From Nitrososphaerota archaeon (GTDB taxonomy: Archaea > Thermoproteota > Nitrososphaeria > Nitrososphaerales > UBA183): a stretch of DNA of 64,000 nucleotides. The stretch spans positions 40,036-104,035 of the forward strand of contig JAFLZE010000003.1 in the NCBI GenBank assembly GCA_029785685.1, in the 5' to 3' direction. The position numbers and the translations under genes were made by a program. The notes under the pieces were generated by a model that was given only the letters and a program-made list of their open reading frames with translations, ran no database searches and was not told where the DNA came from. Positions 1 through 9,085 of the stretch are shown one piece after another; within the stretch, counting starts at the first letter, position 1; every line of letters starts with the position of its first letter.

Positions 1-1
1 G

Positions 2-772
2 GGGCTGAGGAACAAAGACTCGGGGACCGCCAAGGTCCTGGGGCTCGACCCATGGGAATCAGGGTACGAGCTGCACAAGAGAATAGGGGTGATCCCCCAG
101 GGGTTCAAGTTCCTAGACTATCCCACGCCCAGGGAAGCCCTCTCCTATTACGGCGCGCTCTTTGGGAGAAAGGTGGACCCAGATGAGCTGCTGAGGAGGG
201 TGATCCTTGACGACGCGTCCAACGTCTGGTTCCAGAACCTCTCCGGGGGTCAGAAGCAGAAGCTTGGCATGGCGCTTTCGCTGGTCAACGACCCCCAGGT
301 CGTGTTCCTGGACGAGCCGACGACGGGCCTCGACCCCCAGGCGCGAAGGGCGGTCTGGGAGGTGGTCAGGAAGCTCAAGGACGAAGGGAGGACAGTGATG
401 CTGACCACCCACTACCTCGAAGAGGCCGAAGAGCTCGCCGACAGGGTGGCGATAATGAAGCATGGGAAGATTGTGGCGATGGGGACCACCGCGGAGATAG
501 AGTCCAAGTTCGGGTCAGGGCAGCGGATGGTGGTGAAGGGAGGCGACGACCTGCTGAAGTATCTCAGAGAGAGCACCAGGCTGCATGCTGAAGGGGGCGC
601 GGGGAGCATCACCATCTTCCTAAGGGACAAGTCGGACGCGATGGTGGCGCTCGGCGCCATTGAGGAGTCCGGCGCGGCCTGGGAAGACCTCACGGTCAGG
701 AGGGACAGCCTGGAAGACGTCTTCCTCAAGCTGGTCGGAGAGGGCGGGAGCATCGAGAAGGGGGTCGAGTGA
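2..772 (+). CDS. ABC-2 type transporter ATP-binding protein (5' partial)
   Basis: This is the nucleotide-binding subunit that powers a multidrug/antibiotic-type exporter. The reading frame is open from base 2, so the N-terminus with the Walker A loop lies outside the window; 256 residues are visible. Seen here are the Q-loop region (GVIPQGFKFLDYPT), the signature LSGGQKQKLGM (about nt 239), Walker B VVFLDEPTTGLDP (about nt 299) and the H-loop TTHYLEEAEELADR. The GTG at 89 falls inside the domain and is not a start. The gene overlaps the downstream permease by a few bases, so the two are translationally coupled. The family is certain; the substrate is unknown. Confidence 0.93.
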   Translation, partial: GLRNKDSGTAKVLGLDPWESGYELHKRIGVIPQGFKFLDYPTPREALSYYGALFGRKVDPDELLRRVILDDASNVWFQNLSGGQKQKLGMALSLVNDPQVVFLDEPTTGLDPQARRAVWEVVRKLKDEGRTVMLTTHYLEEAEELADRVAIMKHGKIVAMGTTAEIESKFGSGQRMVVKGGDDLLKYLRESTRLHAEGGAGSITIFLRDKSDAMVALGAIEESGAAWEDLTVRRDSLEDVFLKLVGEGGSIEKGVE

Positions 773-1896
773 TGGGGTTCAGCCTGAGCAGGATGGTCTC
801 TGACCTGAAAATCTACGGCAAGTCGAGCCTCAGGAGCAGGGAGGGCTTCTTCTTCACACTGGTATTCCCAATCATACTCATCCTGCTCTTTGGGGCCATC
901 TTCTCCGGGGGAGGGGCCAGCCAGTCCACGGTCTACGTGCAGAACCATGACACAGGCCCGGTGGGGGCGACCTTCATCTCTGCCCTGAACAGCACGTCCA
1001 ACTACTGCAGCACCAGCAGCGGCGCCGGCCTGTGCATGAGGCCCGTCCCGGCAGACCTGAACTTCTCCCAGTATCTCTCTTCGAAGTCGGCCTCGGATGG
1101 GATAATCATCCCTGCCAACTTCAGCCTCGCCTTCGAGTCAGGTCAGAAGGTGAATGTGACCGTCTTTGGAAACCCCTCGTCGACCGCCAGCGCCGTGGTT
1201 TCAGGGATAGTCGCAGAGGTGGTCAACGGATTCAACCTGCACGGCGCCACCGGCGTGCACCAGGTGGGGATAACGCCGCGCACCGCCGTGTCATCGAACT
1301 ACAAGTACATCGACTTCCTGGTCCCCGGCCTCGTAGGCTTCGCAGCCCTCACCAGCCCCATGTTCGCCATGGTCAACATCAGTTCCACCTATCGGCGCGA
1401 CAAGGTGTTCAAGCTCCTTTCACTTACGCCGCTCACCAAGACAGAGTGGCTGCTGTCGAAGATAATCTGGTACGTCGGCACCACCGCGGTCTCATTCATG
1501 CTGATGGCCGCCGTCGGCGTCTATGCGTTCGGCGCCCACATAGCGCTGAACTGGGGGATAGGCATATTCTTGGTGCTGGGGCCGTTCTTCTTCGTCTCCC
1601 TGGGGATGCTGGTGGGGAGCGTCTCCAACACCCCCGAGGCCGCCTCGGTCGTAGGCAACCTTGTCACGTTCCCCATGATGTTCCTCTCGGGGACGTTCTT
1701 CCCAGTGAGCTCTATGCCCAAGTATCTCCAAGGGATCGCCCATGTCCTGCCTCTCTACTACATGATCGACGGGTTGAACGAGGTGATGATCTATGGTAAC
1801 TTCGGCGCCGCCTACTTCGACATGGCGGTCCTCCTGGGCATCTCGGTGGTGGTCTTCGCCCTGGCTGTGAGGTTCTTCCGCTGGCGCGAAGACTGA
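772..1896 (+). CDS. ABC-2 family transporter permease
   Basis: Membrane subunit of the exporter whose ATPase is immediately upstream. It has one N-terminal membrane segment (about residues 25-45, FFFTLVFPIILILLF), a polar outer domain of about 130 residues, and then a block of five or six hydrophobic helices, the usual ABC-2 permease plan. The start is ATG 772, which overlaps the TGA of the ATPase; GTG 769 is also possible. At 374 residues it has normal length. No substrate can be read from the sequence. Confidence 0.9.
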   Translation: MGFSLSRMVSDLKIYGKSSLRSREGFFFTLVFPIILILLFGAIFSGGGASQSTVYVQNHDTGPVGATFISALNSTSNYCSTSSGAGLCMRPVPADLNFSQYLSSKSASDGIIIPANFSLAFESGQKVNVTVFGNPSSTASAVVSGIVAEVVNGFNLHGATGVHQVGITPRTAVSSNYKYIDFLVPGLVGFAALTSPMFAMVNISSTYRRDKVFKLLSLTPLTKTEWLLSKIIWYVGTTAVSFMLMAAVGVYAFGAHIALNWGIGIFLVLGPFFFVSLGMLVGSVSNTPEAASVVGNLVTFPMMFLSGTFFPVSSMPKYLQGIAHVLPLYYMIDGLNEVMIYGNFGAAYFDMAVLLGISVVVFALAVRFFRWRED

Positions 1897-1909
1897 CCTG
1901 GTCCTCGCG

Positions 1910-2653
1910 TCAGACGACGTAGTTGAGGGGGTGCCTGGCGAGTTCCTCGTCGAGCTTCATGAAGGTCGAGACAGTGCCGACGTCGAACCACTCCTTCTCG
2001 GTGTAGAAAGCGCTCACCCTCCCGCCCCTGTGGATCATCTCAGGGACGAAGTCGGTCATCAGGTCTGGCCTCTTGCGGCCGGCCAACTTGCCCATCAGGG
2101 TCATGCCTTTCGGGCCGACGACCATGGGGCCGGTGGTCACGGTCAGGTCGAGCCTCGGCTTCTCCCTAAAGGACGTCACCAGCCCGTCGTCCACGTCTGC
2201 CACCCCCACCGGGAGGGAGTAACCCCTGTCAAGGACTAGCGTGAGGTCTGCCTTGGTCCTGCGATGGGTCTCTAGAAGCTGGGTCACCTCCAGGTCTGCC
2301 AGGATGTCTCCGTAGTAGATCAGGAGCTCGCCGCAGGCTATGGCGCCGTCTCGCAATGCGTGGGCTACTGCGTTCAGGCTCCCCTTGAGCCCCCTCTGGT
2401 CCTCGGAGTAGGACAGCTTCACGCCGTGTTGCGACCCGTCGCCGAAGTACCGTCTGATGTCCTCGGACCTATATCCGGTGAGCAGGGCGATGTTCGTGAC
2501 TCCATGGCGCTTCATGATCGCTATGGTGTAGGCGAGGAGCGGCAGCTTCTTCGGCCCGATTGGTATCATGACCTTCTGAAAGTAGTCTGTGAGAGGCTTC
2601 AGCCGTTCCCCCCTTCCGCCGCATAGGATGGCGGCCTGAGTGACTCGGTGCAT
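1910..2653 (-). CDS. Sugar-phosphate nucleotidyltransferase (NTP_transferase family)
   Basis: Predicted to make an NDP-sugar from NTP and sugar-1-phosphate for glycan or glycolipid synthesis. The N-terminal nucleotide loop AILCGGRGERLKPLT (about residues 9-23) and the metal-site segment LLIYYGDILAD are visible, and the length (247 aa) fits a catalytic domain without a left-handed beta-helix tail. ATG 2653 was chosen over an upstream GTG/ATG because a TATA-like ggtttatacc (2676-2685, minus strand) lies about 27 bp upstream. The gene stands alone and converges on the ABC permease. The sugar specificity is not determined. Confidence 0.85.
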   Translation of the reverse strand: MHRVTQAAILCGGRGERLKPLTDYFQKVMIPIGPKKLPLLAYTIAIMKRHGVTNIALLTGYRSEDIRRYFGDGSQHGVKLSYSEDQRGLKGSLNAVAHALRDGAIACGELLIYYGDILADLEVTQLLETHRRTKADLTLVLDRGYSLPVGVADVDDGLVTSFREKPRLDLTVTTGPMVVGPKGMTLMGKLAGRKRPDLMTDFVPEMIHRGGRVSAFYTEKEWFDVGTVSTFMKLDEELARHPLNYVV

Positions 2654-2803
2654 GGTAGTCCCCGCGGGGCATTCGGTATAAACCGTTGGTGGCGCGGTCA
2701 GCGCCACCTAGGCAGGTGACGTGCCGGGCTTGGCTGCCTGGGACGGCCGCATGGAGAAGCCGTGACCGCGGAGCCGCTTCTGCTTCGGAGCTGTCGGCCC
2801 GCC

Positions 2804-3811
2804 CTACCTCTCCCGGACCTGTTGGAAAGACGGCGCGTCGGTCGGGGTGACGTCAAGCGGCCCGGTCCGTCCGAGCCTGTTGACATCGAGCCTCACGAGG
2901 CCACCTGCGGGGGACTTGGAGACCGCCAGAAGGAGGTCTTTGGTCTGTTTGACCGCAGCACCGTCGGCGCCTACTATGACGTCCCCGCTCCTGAGCCCTG
3001 CGTAGTGGGCCGGACTGCGGGGGACGACCTCGGCGACCAGGAGCCCCCGGTCGGCCTGCAGGTTGTACCTGCGAGCCAATTGGGGGGTCACGTCGACACC
3101 CGAGATGCCGATCCAGCGCCGGCTGACCCTGCCGTTTTCGAGTATCTCCTGGGCGATCTTCTTGACAGTGTTGATCGGGATGGCGAACCCCATCCCCTGG
3201 GCATAAGGGATCATCATGGTGGTCATCCCGATGACATTCCCCCCAAGATCTGCCAGGGGCCCTCCGCTGTTGCCTGGGTTGACAGCCGCGTCTGTCTGCA
3301 GGAGCCCTTCGAAGATGAAGTCAGTCCCCGGGAGCGGCCTCCCTTTCGCGCTCAGCACGCCCATCGAGACGGTGGGTCCGCCGGGGAGCGCAAGCGCGTT
3401 GCCGATGGCGAGGACAAACTGCCCCACCTGGACCGACTCAGAGTCACCCAGGTCTGCCGCCGGGAGCTCCGACGCGTCTACCCTGATGACGGCGACATCG
3501 GTGGCGTCGTCTGAGCCGACCACTTTCCCTGTGAAGGTCCGGCCGTCCTTGAGGCTTACATGGACCTGGCTGGCCCCGTCGATGACGTGGTTGTTCGTGA
3601 CGATGAGCCCGCCCCTGTCCAGGACGATCCCTGACCCCTGGCCTTCGAGGGGGACCAACCCGAAGAACCGCCGCTCCAGCCTCATGCTGGATACGCTGAC
3701 GATGCTTTCGCTGACCTTCTCCACCGCTCCGACCACCTGGCTCTCGAATCCTGAAAGTGCCATGGCCAGCCCCGGCTTCCGCCCCCTATTGTTGAGTGGC
3801 TTCGCGCGCAT
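2804..3811 (-). CDS. HtrA/DegP-like serine protease with PDZ domain
   Basis: Trypsin-fold quality-control protease. The triad can be placed: His in TNNHVID, Asp in DATDVAVI and Ser in GNSGGPL. A PDZ domain follows (roughly residues 230-325, beginning near RRWIGISGV). I see no signal peptide or membrane anchor, so a cytoplasmic or loosely attached location is possible, unlike bacterial periplasmic DegP. ATG 3811 gives about 335 aa and has a TATA-like element (gccttatc) about 25 bp upstream; GTG 3820 is the alternative. It is divergent from the HxlR regulator. Confidence 0.9.
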   Translation of the reverse strand: MRAKPLNNRGRKPGLAMALSGFESQVVGAVEKVSESIVSVSSMRLERRFFGLVPLEGQGSGIVLDRGGLIVTNNHVIDGASQVHVSLKDGRTFTGKVVGSDDATDVAVIRVDASELPAADLGDSESVQVGQFVLAIGNALALPGGPTVSMGVLSAKGRPLPGTDFIFEGLLQTDAAVNPGNSGGPLADLGGNVIGMTTMMIPYAQGMGFAIPINTVKKIAQEILENGRVSRRWIGISGVDVTPQLARRYNLQADRGLLVAEVVPRSPAHYAGLRSGDVIVGADGAAVKQTKDLLLAVSKSPAGGLVRLDVNRLGRTGPLDVTPTDAPSFQQVRER

Positions 3812-3924
3812 GTCGCTCACACCCTGGCATGTGATAAGGCGTCTGCCGCGCCCATCGCCTTGGCGCGCCGTCTGGAGAGCGCCCAGCTACACTTTAAAGC
3901 AAGCGCCCCCGGTCACGGGCAGCC

Positions 3925-4308
3925 ATGGCTAGCCTAGCCAAGTCGGAACAGCTCGACCGGAAGGTTCTGGACTCGTGCGCGGTCGTGCACCAGACGTGGA
4001 ACGAGATCACCAGGACCTGGACCCTACCGACCATCCACATGCTGGGGCAGATAGAGCCCACCAGGTTCAACGAGCTGAAACGGCACATAGTCGGGATAAG
4101 CGCCACATCCCTGGCCGAGCGCCTCGCCCAGCTGGAGAAGTTCGGCGTGGTGCAGAGGAAGGTCTATGCCGAGGAGAAGCCGAAGATAGAGTACTCGCTC
4201 ACCGTGAAGGGGCACGAGATCTACAAGATACTCCTCGAACTGGCTTCGTGGTCGAAGCGCTGGGCCGGCAAAGAGCCGAACAGCAGAGAGTTCCTGGTTC
4301 CGAAGTGA
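3925..4308 (+). CDS. HxlR-family winged-helix transcriptional regulator
   Basis: A 127-residue MarR/HxlR-type DNA-binding protein. The core reads TWTLPTIHMLGQ, FNELKRHIVGISATSLAERL (recognition helix) and a wing ending KIEYSLTVKGHEI. A TATA-like actttaaag (3891-3899) lies 27-30 bp before ATG 3925, fitting a leaderless transcript. It is divergent from the HtrA protease and lies 76 bp upstream of a CoA-binding protein; either could be a target, but nothing in the sequence shows which. The effector is unknown. Confidence 0.88.
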   Translation: MASLAKSEQLDRKVLDSCAVVHQTWNEITRTWTLPTIHMLGQIEPTRFNELKRHIVGISATSLAERLAQLEKFGVVQRKVYAEEKPKIEYSLTVKGHEIYKILLELASWSKRWAGKEPNSREFLVPK

Positions 4309-4384
4309 CGGAAGGGCTCGCGGTCGCCCCTGGGCGAGGCCAGACCCCGACAGTCGTATTAAGTGGCTGAGGAGTGCGGTCATT

Positions 4385-4825
4385 ATGGAGAAGTTCACAG
4401 TCAATCCAGTCGAAGTGATGAGGCAGTACCGGACGATAGCGGTGGTCGGCGCCTCGAAGAACCCGGAGAAGGAGGCGTTCACCGTCCCTGCGTACCTCCA
4501 GGCGCAGGGATACACCATCATCCCCGTCAACCCTACCGCAGACGTGGTGAACGGGAGCAAGGCGTACCCGACCCTCGCCGGTATCCCCAAGGAGGTGGCG
4601 GAGAAGGTGGAGGTGGTCGACGTGTTCAGGCCCTCGGAAGAGTTCCCCGAGGTCGCCAGGCAAGTGGCTGAGATGAAGAAGAACACCGGACGGCCCTTCG
4701 TCTTCTGGGGGCAGCTAGGGCTGGAGAACGAGGAGGCGAAGAAGATTCTGTCCGAGGCGAAGATAGACTATGTGATGGACAAGTGCATGAGGGTGGAACA
4801 CCGGGTCATGGTCGGGTGGAAGTGA
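4385..4825 (+). CDS. CoA-binding domain protein (YccU-like)
   Basis: A 146-residue single-domain protein of the CoA_binding_2 type. The Rossmann nucleotide loop IAVVGASKNPEK is at residues 18-29, followed by GYTIIPVNP, VEVVDVFRPSEE and the family C-terminal VMDKCMRVEH. Such proteins bind CoA and resemble the N-terminal part of succinyl-CoA synthetase alpha; their cellular role is not known. A TATA-like gtattaagt (4356-4364) sits about 26 bp before ATG 4385. Confidence 0.88.
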   Translation: MEKFTVNPVEVMRQYRTIAVVGASKNPEKEAFTVPAYLQAQGYTIIPVNPTADVVNGSKAYPTLAGIPKEVAEKVEVVDVFRPSEEFPEVARQVAEMKKNTGRPFVFWGQLGLENEEAKKILSEAKIDYVMDKCMRVEHRVMVGWK

Positions 4826-5004
4826 GAGACCGGCGCGCCGCTTTCCCTGACTGCGGGCAGACAGCCGCTTCGGCGTCGTCCTGGAGCCTCGCCGATACTG
4901 CCTAGCTTGTTACAGCTCCGTGGAGTAGCCAGGGGCGCCCTTCAAGGGGCGACTCGCCACGTCGTGCCGTCCAACAGGGCCTTCGGCCGAGACGCTTCTG
5001 ACGC

Positions 5005-5155
5005 AATCCATTCGTGGCCTTTCCGCGGTGTCGAATCCTGAGCATCAGGGCATCTGATCCAGTCAGGGCGTAGATTATCCTGTAGTCGCCGACCCTGAGC
5101 TTGAACAGCCCTGCGAACTCGCCATGTAGCGATTCCCCGTATCTCTGGTCCCCCC
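5005..5155 (-). pseudogene. RelE/ParE-type toxin remnant (C-terminal half)
   Basis: The minus strand encodes the typical C-terminal half of a RelE/ParE toxin: LHGEFAGLFKLRVGDYRIIYAL followed by LMLRIRHRGK. The conserved N-terminal helices of the family are not found upstream in any frame, and no antitoxin gene is adjacent. The frame is open far in both directions but the surrounding translation is not protein-like. I therefore call it a truncated relic of a toxin-antitoxin pair. Weak alternatives are a gene broken by sequencing error or a very divergent N-terminus. Confidence 0.55.
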
Positions 5156-5300
5156 GGACCTCGGCGTTGCCACCTCTGCCTAGGGTCCCAAAGGCGCATC
5201 CAGTACGAGAAGTGCAGGCTCGTACGGGTAGACCTACTCGTGCAAGCTGGCAGGAGGTGAGCTGTGGCAGAACGACTCGTTCCCCTTCCAGGAATACGCG

Positions 5301-5621
5301 ATGAACTCGACCATACTGCACCTGCCGGCCGTGAGTTCGCGGTTGGCTTCCAACGGCTACTCGGTCTCCGAACTGAGGCCCTATGGGGGGCTTTACTCCA
5401 CGTGCGGAAACCCGTATGACTTCTCCGATGGCACTGTAAGCTTCGGCAACAACGGAACGACCTATCTCGTCTGCGAGTGCATCGTGACCAGTTCGCGTGA
5501 CGGACTGGTCATTGGCGCCTGGGTGGCTCCGGGTTCGATAACCATCGGGAAGATCTTCGCATACGACACAGCCGGTCCAGGAGGTCTGAATTATGGCGGT
5601 CCGGGCCTTGCACCCAGCTGA
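5301..5621 (+). CDS. Hypothetical protein fragment
   Basis: An open frame of 106 codons from ATG 5301, open back to a stop at 5229. The translation is rich in Ser, Gly, Asn and Tyr with two CxC-like cysteines (LVCECIV) and resembles a piece of a secreted or surface protein, but it has no signal peptide. I do not recognise a family. Its position inside a decayed region makes a leftover of a larger gene likely. Confidence 0.25.
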   Translation: MNSTILHLPAVSSRLASNGYSVSELRPYGGLYSTCGNPYDFSDGTVSFGNNGTTYLVCECIVTSSRDGLVIGAWVAPGSITIGKIFAYDTAGPGGLNYGGPGLAPS

Positions 5622-5791
5622 CGCTTGAGGGAGCAGGACATACATCCTTCTAGCATGGGACCCGTTCTCGGTTCCCATTCGACGCCACGCTCATGCTGTC
5701 CGACCCAGATCTCTTGAGTCCGTCATTGCGGTGGCTGCCGGCGCACAGCGTGAGACAGACTTATCCGAACCCCCTATAGGACGCGCAAAAG

Positions 5792-7261
5792 TTGCCACTC
5801 GCATACAAGTACGTCGTCCTCATCAATACCACCATCGGCGCCTTCATGGCGGTCCTCGACTCCAACATCGTGCTCATAGCCCTCCCGACCATAACCAAGG
5901 ACCTCCACGCGACCCCCTTCGAGGCAGTCTGGATCATAATGGGGTATATCCTGGTGACCGCCTCCCTTCTGATGACCTTTGGGAGGCTCTCTGACATCTT
6001 CGGGCGGGTGAAGCTCTACAACCTCGGTTTTGCCCTGTTCACCGTCGGCTCCGCCCTGTGCAGCATCGCGCCGAACGGGTTGGCCCTGGTGGGGTTCAGG
6101 CTCGTGCAAGGGTCTGGCGGAGCGTTGATCTTCTCCAACGCCGCCGCGCTCCTCACCGACGCGTTCCCTGCCACTGAACGGGGGAGGGCTCTGGGGCTCA
6201 ACCAGGTCGCCGGGACCGTCGGGTCGGTCATTGGCTTGGCGCTGGGGGGGATACTGGCGGGCTCGTTCCTCGGCTGGAGGTCGATATTTTGGATCAACGT
6301 CCCCTTTGGGTCTTTCGCCACCATCTGGGCTTACTTCAAGCTCAGGGAGCTCTCTGAGCCGCGCCGGACCGAGAAGCTGGACCTTCTGGGGAACGTGCTG
6401 TTTTCGGGGGGGCTGACGGTCTTCCTCGTCGGCCTGATGCTCGGCGCCCTGATCGGCTGGGCCCCTGCCTACCTGGGGGTGATGACGGTCGGGATAGCCA
6501 TGGTAGCAGGCTTCGTGATCACCGAGGCGAGGGTGCGGTATCCCCTGATGGACCTGTCCCTGTTCAGGATCAAGGCGTTCGCCACTGGGATGGCGAGCAA
6601 CCTTCTCGCCTCCGTCGCCAGGGGAGGGGTGTCGCTTGTCCTGGTCTTCTACTTCCAGGGGGTGCTCCTGCTTGACGCCTTCACAGCGGGGCTCTGGCTC
6701 ATCCCGTTTTCGGTCGCCTTCGTGACACTCGGCCCCCTGAGCGGGTACCTCTCGGACAAGGTCGGATCCAGAGGGTTGTCGACGGCAGGGCTGCTCGTCA
6801 CCTCGGTGGCGCTGTTCTGGTTCGGTCTGTTCCCCTTCGGGAACTCGTCTGACTACATCGAGCTGCTCGTGCCCATGGTGCTGGCGGGGGCGGGCGGTGG
6901 CATGTTCGTGGCGCCGAACGTGGCGTCGGTGATGAATGCGACCCCGGCGGCGCGGAGGGGAATAGCGTCAGGGATGAACTCGACCCTGGTGAACACGGGG
7001 TTCCTGCTCAGCCTCGGACTCGCGTTCGCAGTGATGGCGGCCAGCGTCCCTACCACGGTCCTCCAGGGCATCTTCGCCGGGACCGCCTCATCCATCTGCC
7101 CCCCGGCCGGGGCCTGCGCGGTCTTGGAGCGGTTCGTGGGGTCGTTGCACAGCGTGTTTCTGATAATGGGATTCATCAGCTTGTTCGGCGCCGTGCCGGC
7201 GTACATGACGAAGAAGCAGAAGGCTGACTACCACCCTGGACCGGCCGCCCCCTCTGAGTGA
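5792..7261 (+). CDS. MFS transporter, DHA2 (EmrB/QacA-like) family
   Basis: A 489-residue proton-coupled drug or metabolite exporter with about 14 membrane helices, the DHA2 count. Motif A is present (GRLSDIFGRVKLY, about residue 68), and the first helix contains the family string FMAVLDSNIVLIALP. The TTG start at 5792 has a TATA-like acttatcc 27-30 bp upstream and no Shine-Dalgarno sequence. A broken relative of the same family lies at 54201-55669. The gene is monocistronic and its substrate is unknown. Confidence 0.92.
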   Translation: MPLAYKYVVLINTTIGAFMAVLDSNIVLIALPTITKDLHATPFEAVWIIMGYILVTASLLMTFGRLSDIFGRVKLYNLGFALFTVGSALCSIAPNGLALVGFRLVQGSGGALIFSNAAALLTDAFPATERGRALGLNQVAGTVGSVIGLALGGILAGSFLGWRSIFWINVPFGSFATIWAYFKLRELSEPRRTEKLDLLGNVLFSGGLTVFLVGLMLGALIGWAPAYLGVMTVGIAMVAGFVITEARVRYPLMDLSLFRIKAFATGMASNLLASVARGGVSLVLVFYFQGVLLLDAFTAGLWLIPFSVAFVTLGPLSGYLSDKVGSRGLSTAGLLVTSVALFWFGLFPFGNSSDYIELLVPMVLAGAGGGMFVAPNVASVMNATPAARRGIASGMNSTLVNTGFLLSLGLAFAVMAASVPTTVLQGIFAGTASSICPPAGACAVLERFVGSLHSVFLIMGFISLFGAVPAYMTKKQKADYHPGPAAPSE

Positions 7262-7283
7262 CCACCGGCGAGACGACGGGACA

Positions 7284-9083
7284 TTACTTCAGGTACTTGT
7301 CCAGGATCTCTTCGTTGTTCTCCGCGTGAAAGAAAACAGGGATGTTCTGAGTGGCCGTGGCCTTGAAACTGGTCAGGAGCCAGTCTCCGTTCTGGAAGGC
7401 CAGCGTCCTTTCCATGAAGGCGTCGTCTATGGCGAAGGTGTCCGAGATGAGCTGTCGGTCATAGGGTCTCGGCATCGTCGACACGAAGTAGGTGTGAAGC
7501 TGCTGAAGGGCGTTGGTGTTCAGGTGGGCGACCCTCTGGGTGCCGACCCAGCAGTTGAGATGGTATTTCCTGCCGTGCCTGAGGAGCCGCTCCAGAGCCC
7601 TGCTCGACTGGTCCGTGCCGTCCTCCTTCCTGGTGTTCTGGGGGATGAACTCCTGCGCTTCGTCGATTACGAACAGCACGCGGGGAGAGAGGGTGAAGCT
7701 CCGCTTGCGCCTCCTGAAGACCTCGTTGATGACGTTGGCGGTCTCGAGTCTGGCGTCCTCGGCCTCCGGGAGGTTGACGACGAACACCCTAGGCGAGCCC
7801 TTGTCTGTAGAGAGTATCTCCTCCGAGAGCCTACTCCAGCTGTAACCTTCTTCCTCCTCTTCGATTTCCGGGATGGACTCCACTATCCGGGCGAGGCTGT
7901 CGAATGCCTTCTTCAGCGCGCTGTTCGCCGGGAGGTCTGCTAGCAGCGGCTGTATCTTTCGGATGAGGTCCATGGTCTTGGCGTCAAACCTGGCCTCGAT
8001 GTCGAGCTTGTTCTCGCGGAGGAACCCCTTGATGAGTTCTATCACCTGGGGGACGAGTATCTTCTGTTGGACGGGCCCATACTTCTCGTTGAGGGTGTTG
8101 GACAGTACCTCGACGATTCCCTCATAGGTGCTGAACCTCGCTGCATCCTCCTCCCCGGCCATCCTGGTCTGGAGGAACTCGACCTTCCCTGCCGCGAACA
8201 GCTGGGCTATCTTGGGGTAGAAGTCCTTCTCTCTTCCGGTAAGCGCTTCGGGAGTGGCGTGGCGCTTGAAGTATTCGGCCTCGGGGCTCTTGCTGTCCTT
8301 GAACGAATCAGTGAAAAGCACGCGGCTCGGAAGGCGGTTGAGGACGTCGAGTATGTGTATCCCGTACTCTGCCGAGACGTCGAAGATGACCACCTTGAGG
8401 TCAGGTATGGCGTGGAGCGCCTTGCGTATGACGGTTGCAGTGAGGTTGGACTTGCCGCTGCCTGTGAAGGCGAACGTCCCGCTCATGTAATGTATCAGCT
8501 GCTCCAGGTTGACCGAGAACGCTATGGAGCCGTCGGTGAAGCCTAGGAGCTTCCCCAGCGAGTAGTCGTCCGCGTCGCGCCCCTGCGGCTTGAAGCAGAT
8601 GAGCTCTTCTATCGCCTCTTTGCTGAGTAGCTTCACCTGGCTGCCTGTGAGCGGGGCCATCGCCCTCCTCTCATAAGAGACGCCGTCAGCCGCCGTCTTC
8701 ATCACGTGACCTATGGGCGCGGCGACTATCTCTATCCAGGTGCTCTTCGATCCCTTCTCCCATTCTTTCTGGATGAGATCCATGAACTCAGTCCTGATGG
8801 CCGCAGGCTGAGAGCGGTCGAGAGTGAGCATCGAGTAGTGCATTGGATAGACGTCTGCTATCTCGTAGAGCGAGTACGAGCTGTTGGCCCCCAGCGCCTG
8901 GACGTTGGGGATGGCGATCAGCTGCCCCATTGCCAGCCGCTTGATCACGTTGGGGGTGTATTCGCAGTCGACCCTTGCGGTACGGAAGGTGACAGTCGAG
9001 TTGTCCACCGTGGAGCGTGTGGTGGTCGCAATCTCACGGAGCCGGGCTTTGAACTCGCCATCGAGGTCGTCGAAGGGCTGCAT
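7284..9083 (-). CDS. herA: HerA-type hexameric DNA translocase/helicase
   Basis: Bipolar DNA translocase of the HerA/FtsK superfamily that works with the nuclease NurA in DNA-end resection and recombination. It has 599 residues. The N-terminal region fits a HAS-barrel, then Walker A FAFTGSGKSNLT (about residue 211), a Walker B-type VLFVIDEAQEF, and an Arg-finger/sensor part LLRHGRKYHLNCWVGTQR. The gene begins 2 bp after the nurA stop, so the two form an operon. No mre11 or rad50 genes are nearby, although these are frequent companions. An acidic EEEEE patch precedes the Walker B region. Confidence 0.9.
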   Translation of the reverse strand: MQPFDDLDGEFKARLREIATTTRSTVDNSTVTFRTARVDCEYTPNVIKRLAMGQLIAIPNVQALGANSSYSLYEIADVYPMHYSMLTLDRSQPAAIRTEFMDLIQKEWEKGSKSTWIEIVAAPIGHVMKTAADGVSYERRAMAPLTGSQVKLLSKEAIEELICFKPQGRDADDYSLGKLLGFTDGSIAFSVNLEQLIHYMSGTFAFTGSGKSNLTATVIRKALHAIPDLKVVIFDVSAEYGIHILDVLNRLPSRVLFTDSFKDSKSPEAEYFKRHATPEALTGREKDFYPKIAQLFAAGKVEFLQTRMAGEEDAARFSTYEGIVEVLSNTLNEKYGPVQQKILVPQVIELIKGFLRENKLDIEARFDAKTMDLIRKIQPLLADLPANSALKKAFDSLARIVESIPEIEEEEEGYSWSRLSEEILSTDKGSPRVFVVNLPEAEDARLETANVINEVFRRRKRSFTLSPRVLFVIDEAQEFIPQNTRKEDGTDQSSRALERLLRHGRKYHLNCWVGTQRVAHLNTNALQQLHTYFVSTMPRPYDRQLISDTFAIDDAFMERTLAFQNGDWLLTSFKATATQNIPVFFHAENNEEILDKYLK

Positions 9084-9085
9084 CG

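Larger units (their letters stand above)
4826..5791. other. Gene-poor, decayed stretch
   Basis: Nearly 1 kb without a convincing intact gene. It holds a RelE-like remnant on the minus strand and a protein fragment on the plus strand (both listed separately). The rest shows no recognisable coding or RNA signal. A TATA-like acttatcc near 5759-5766 belongs to the MFS gene that follows. Confidence 0.6.
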
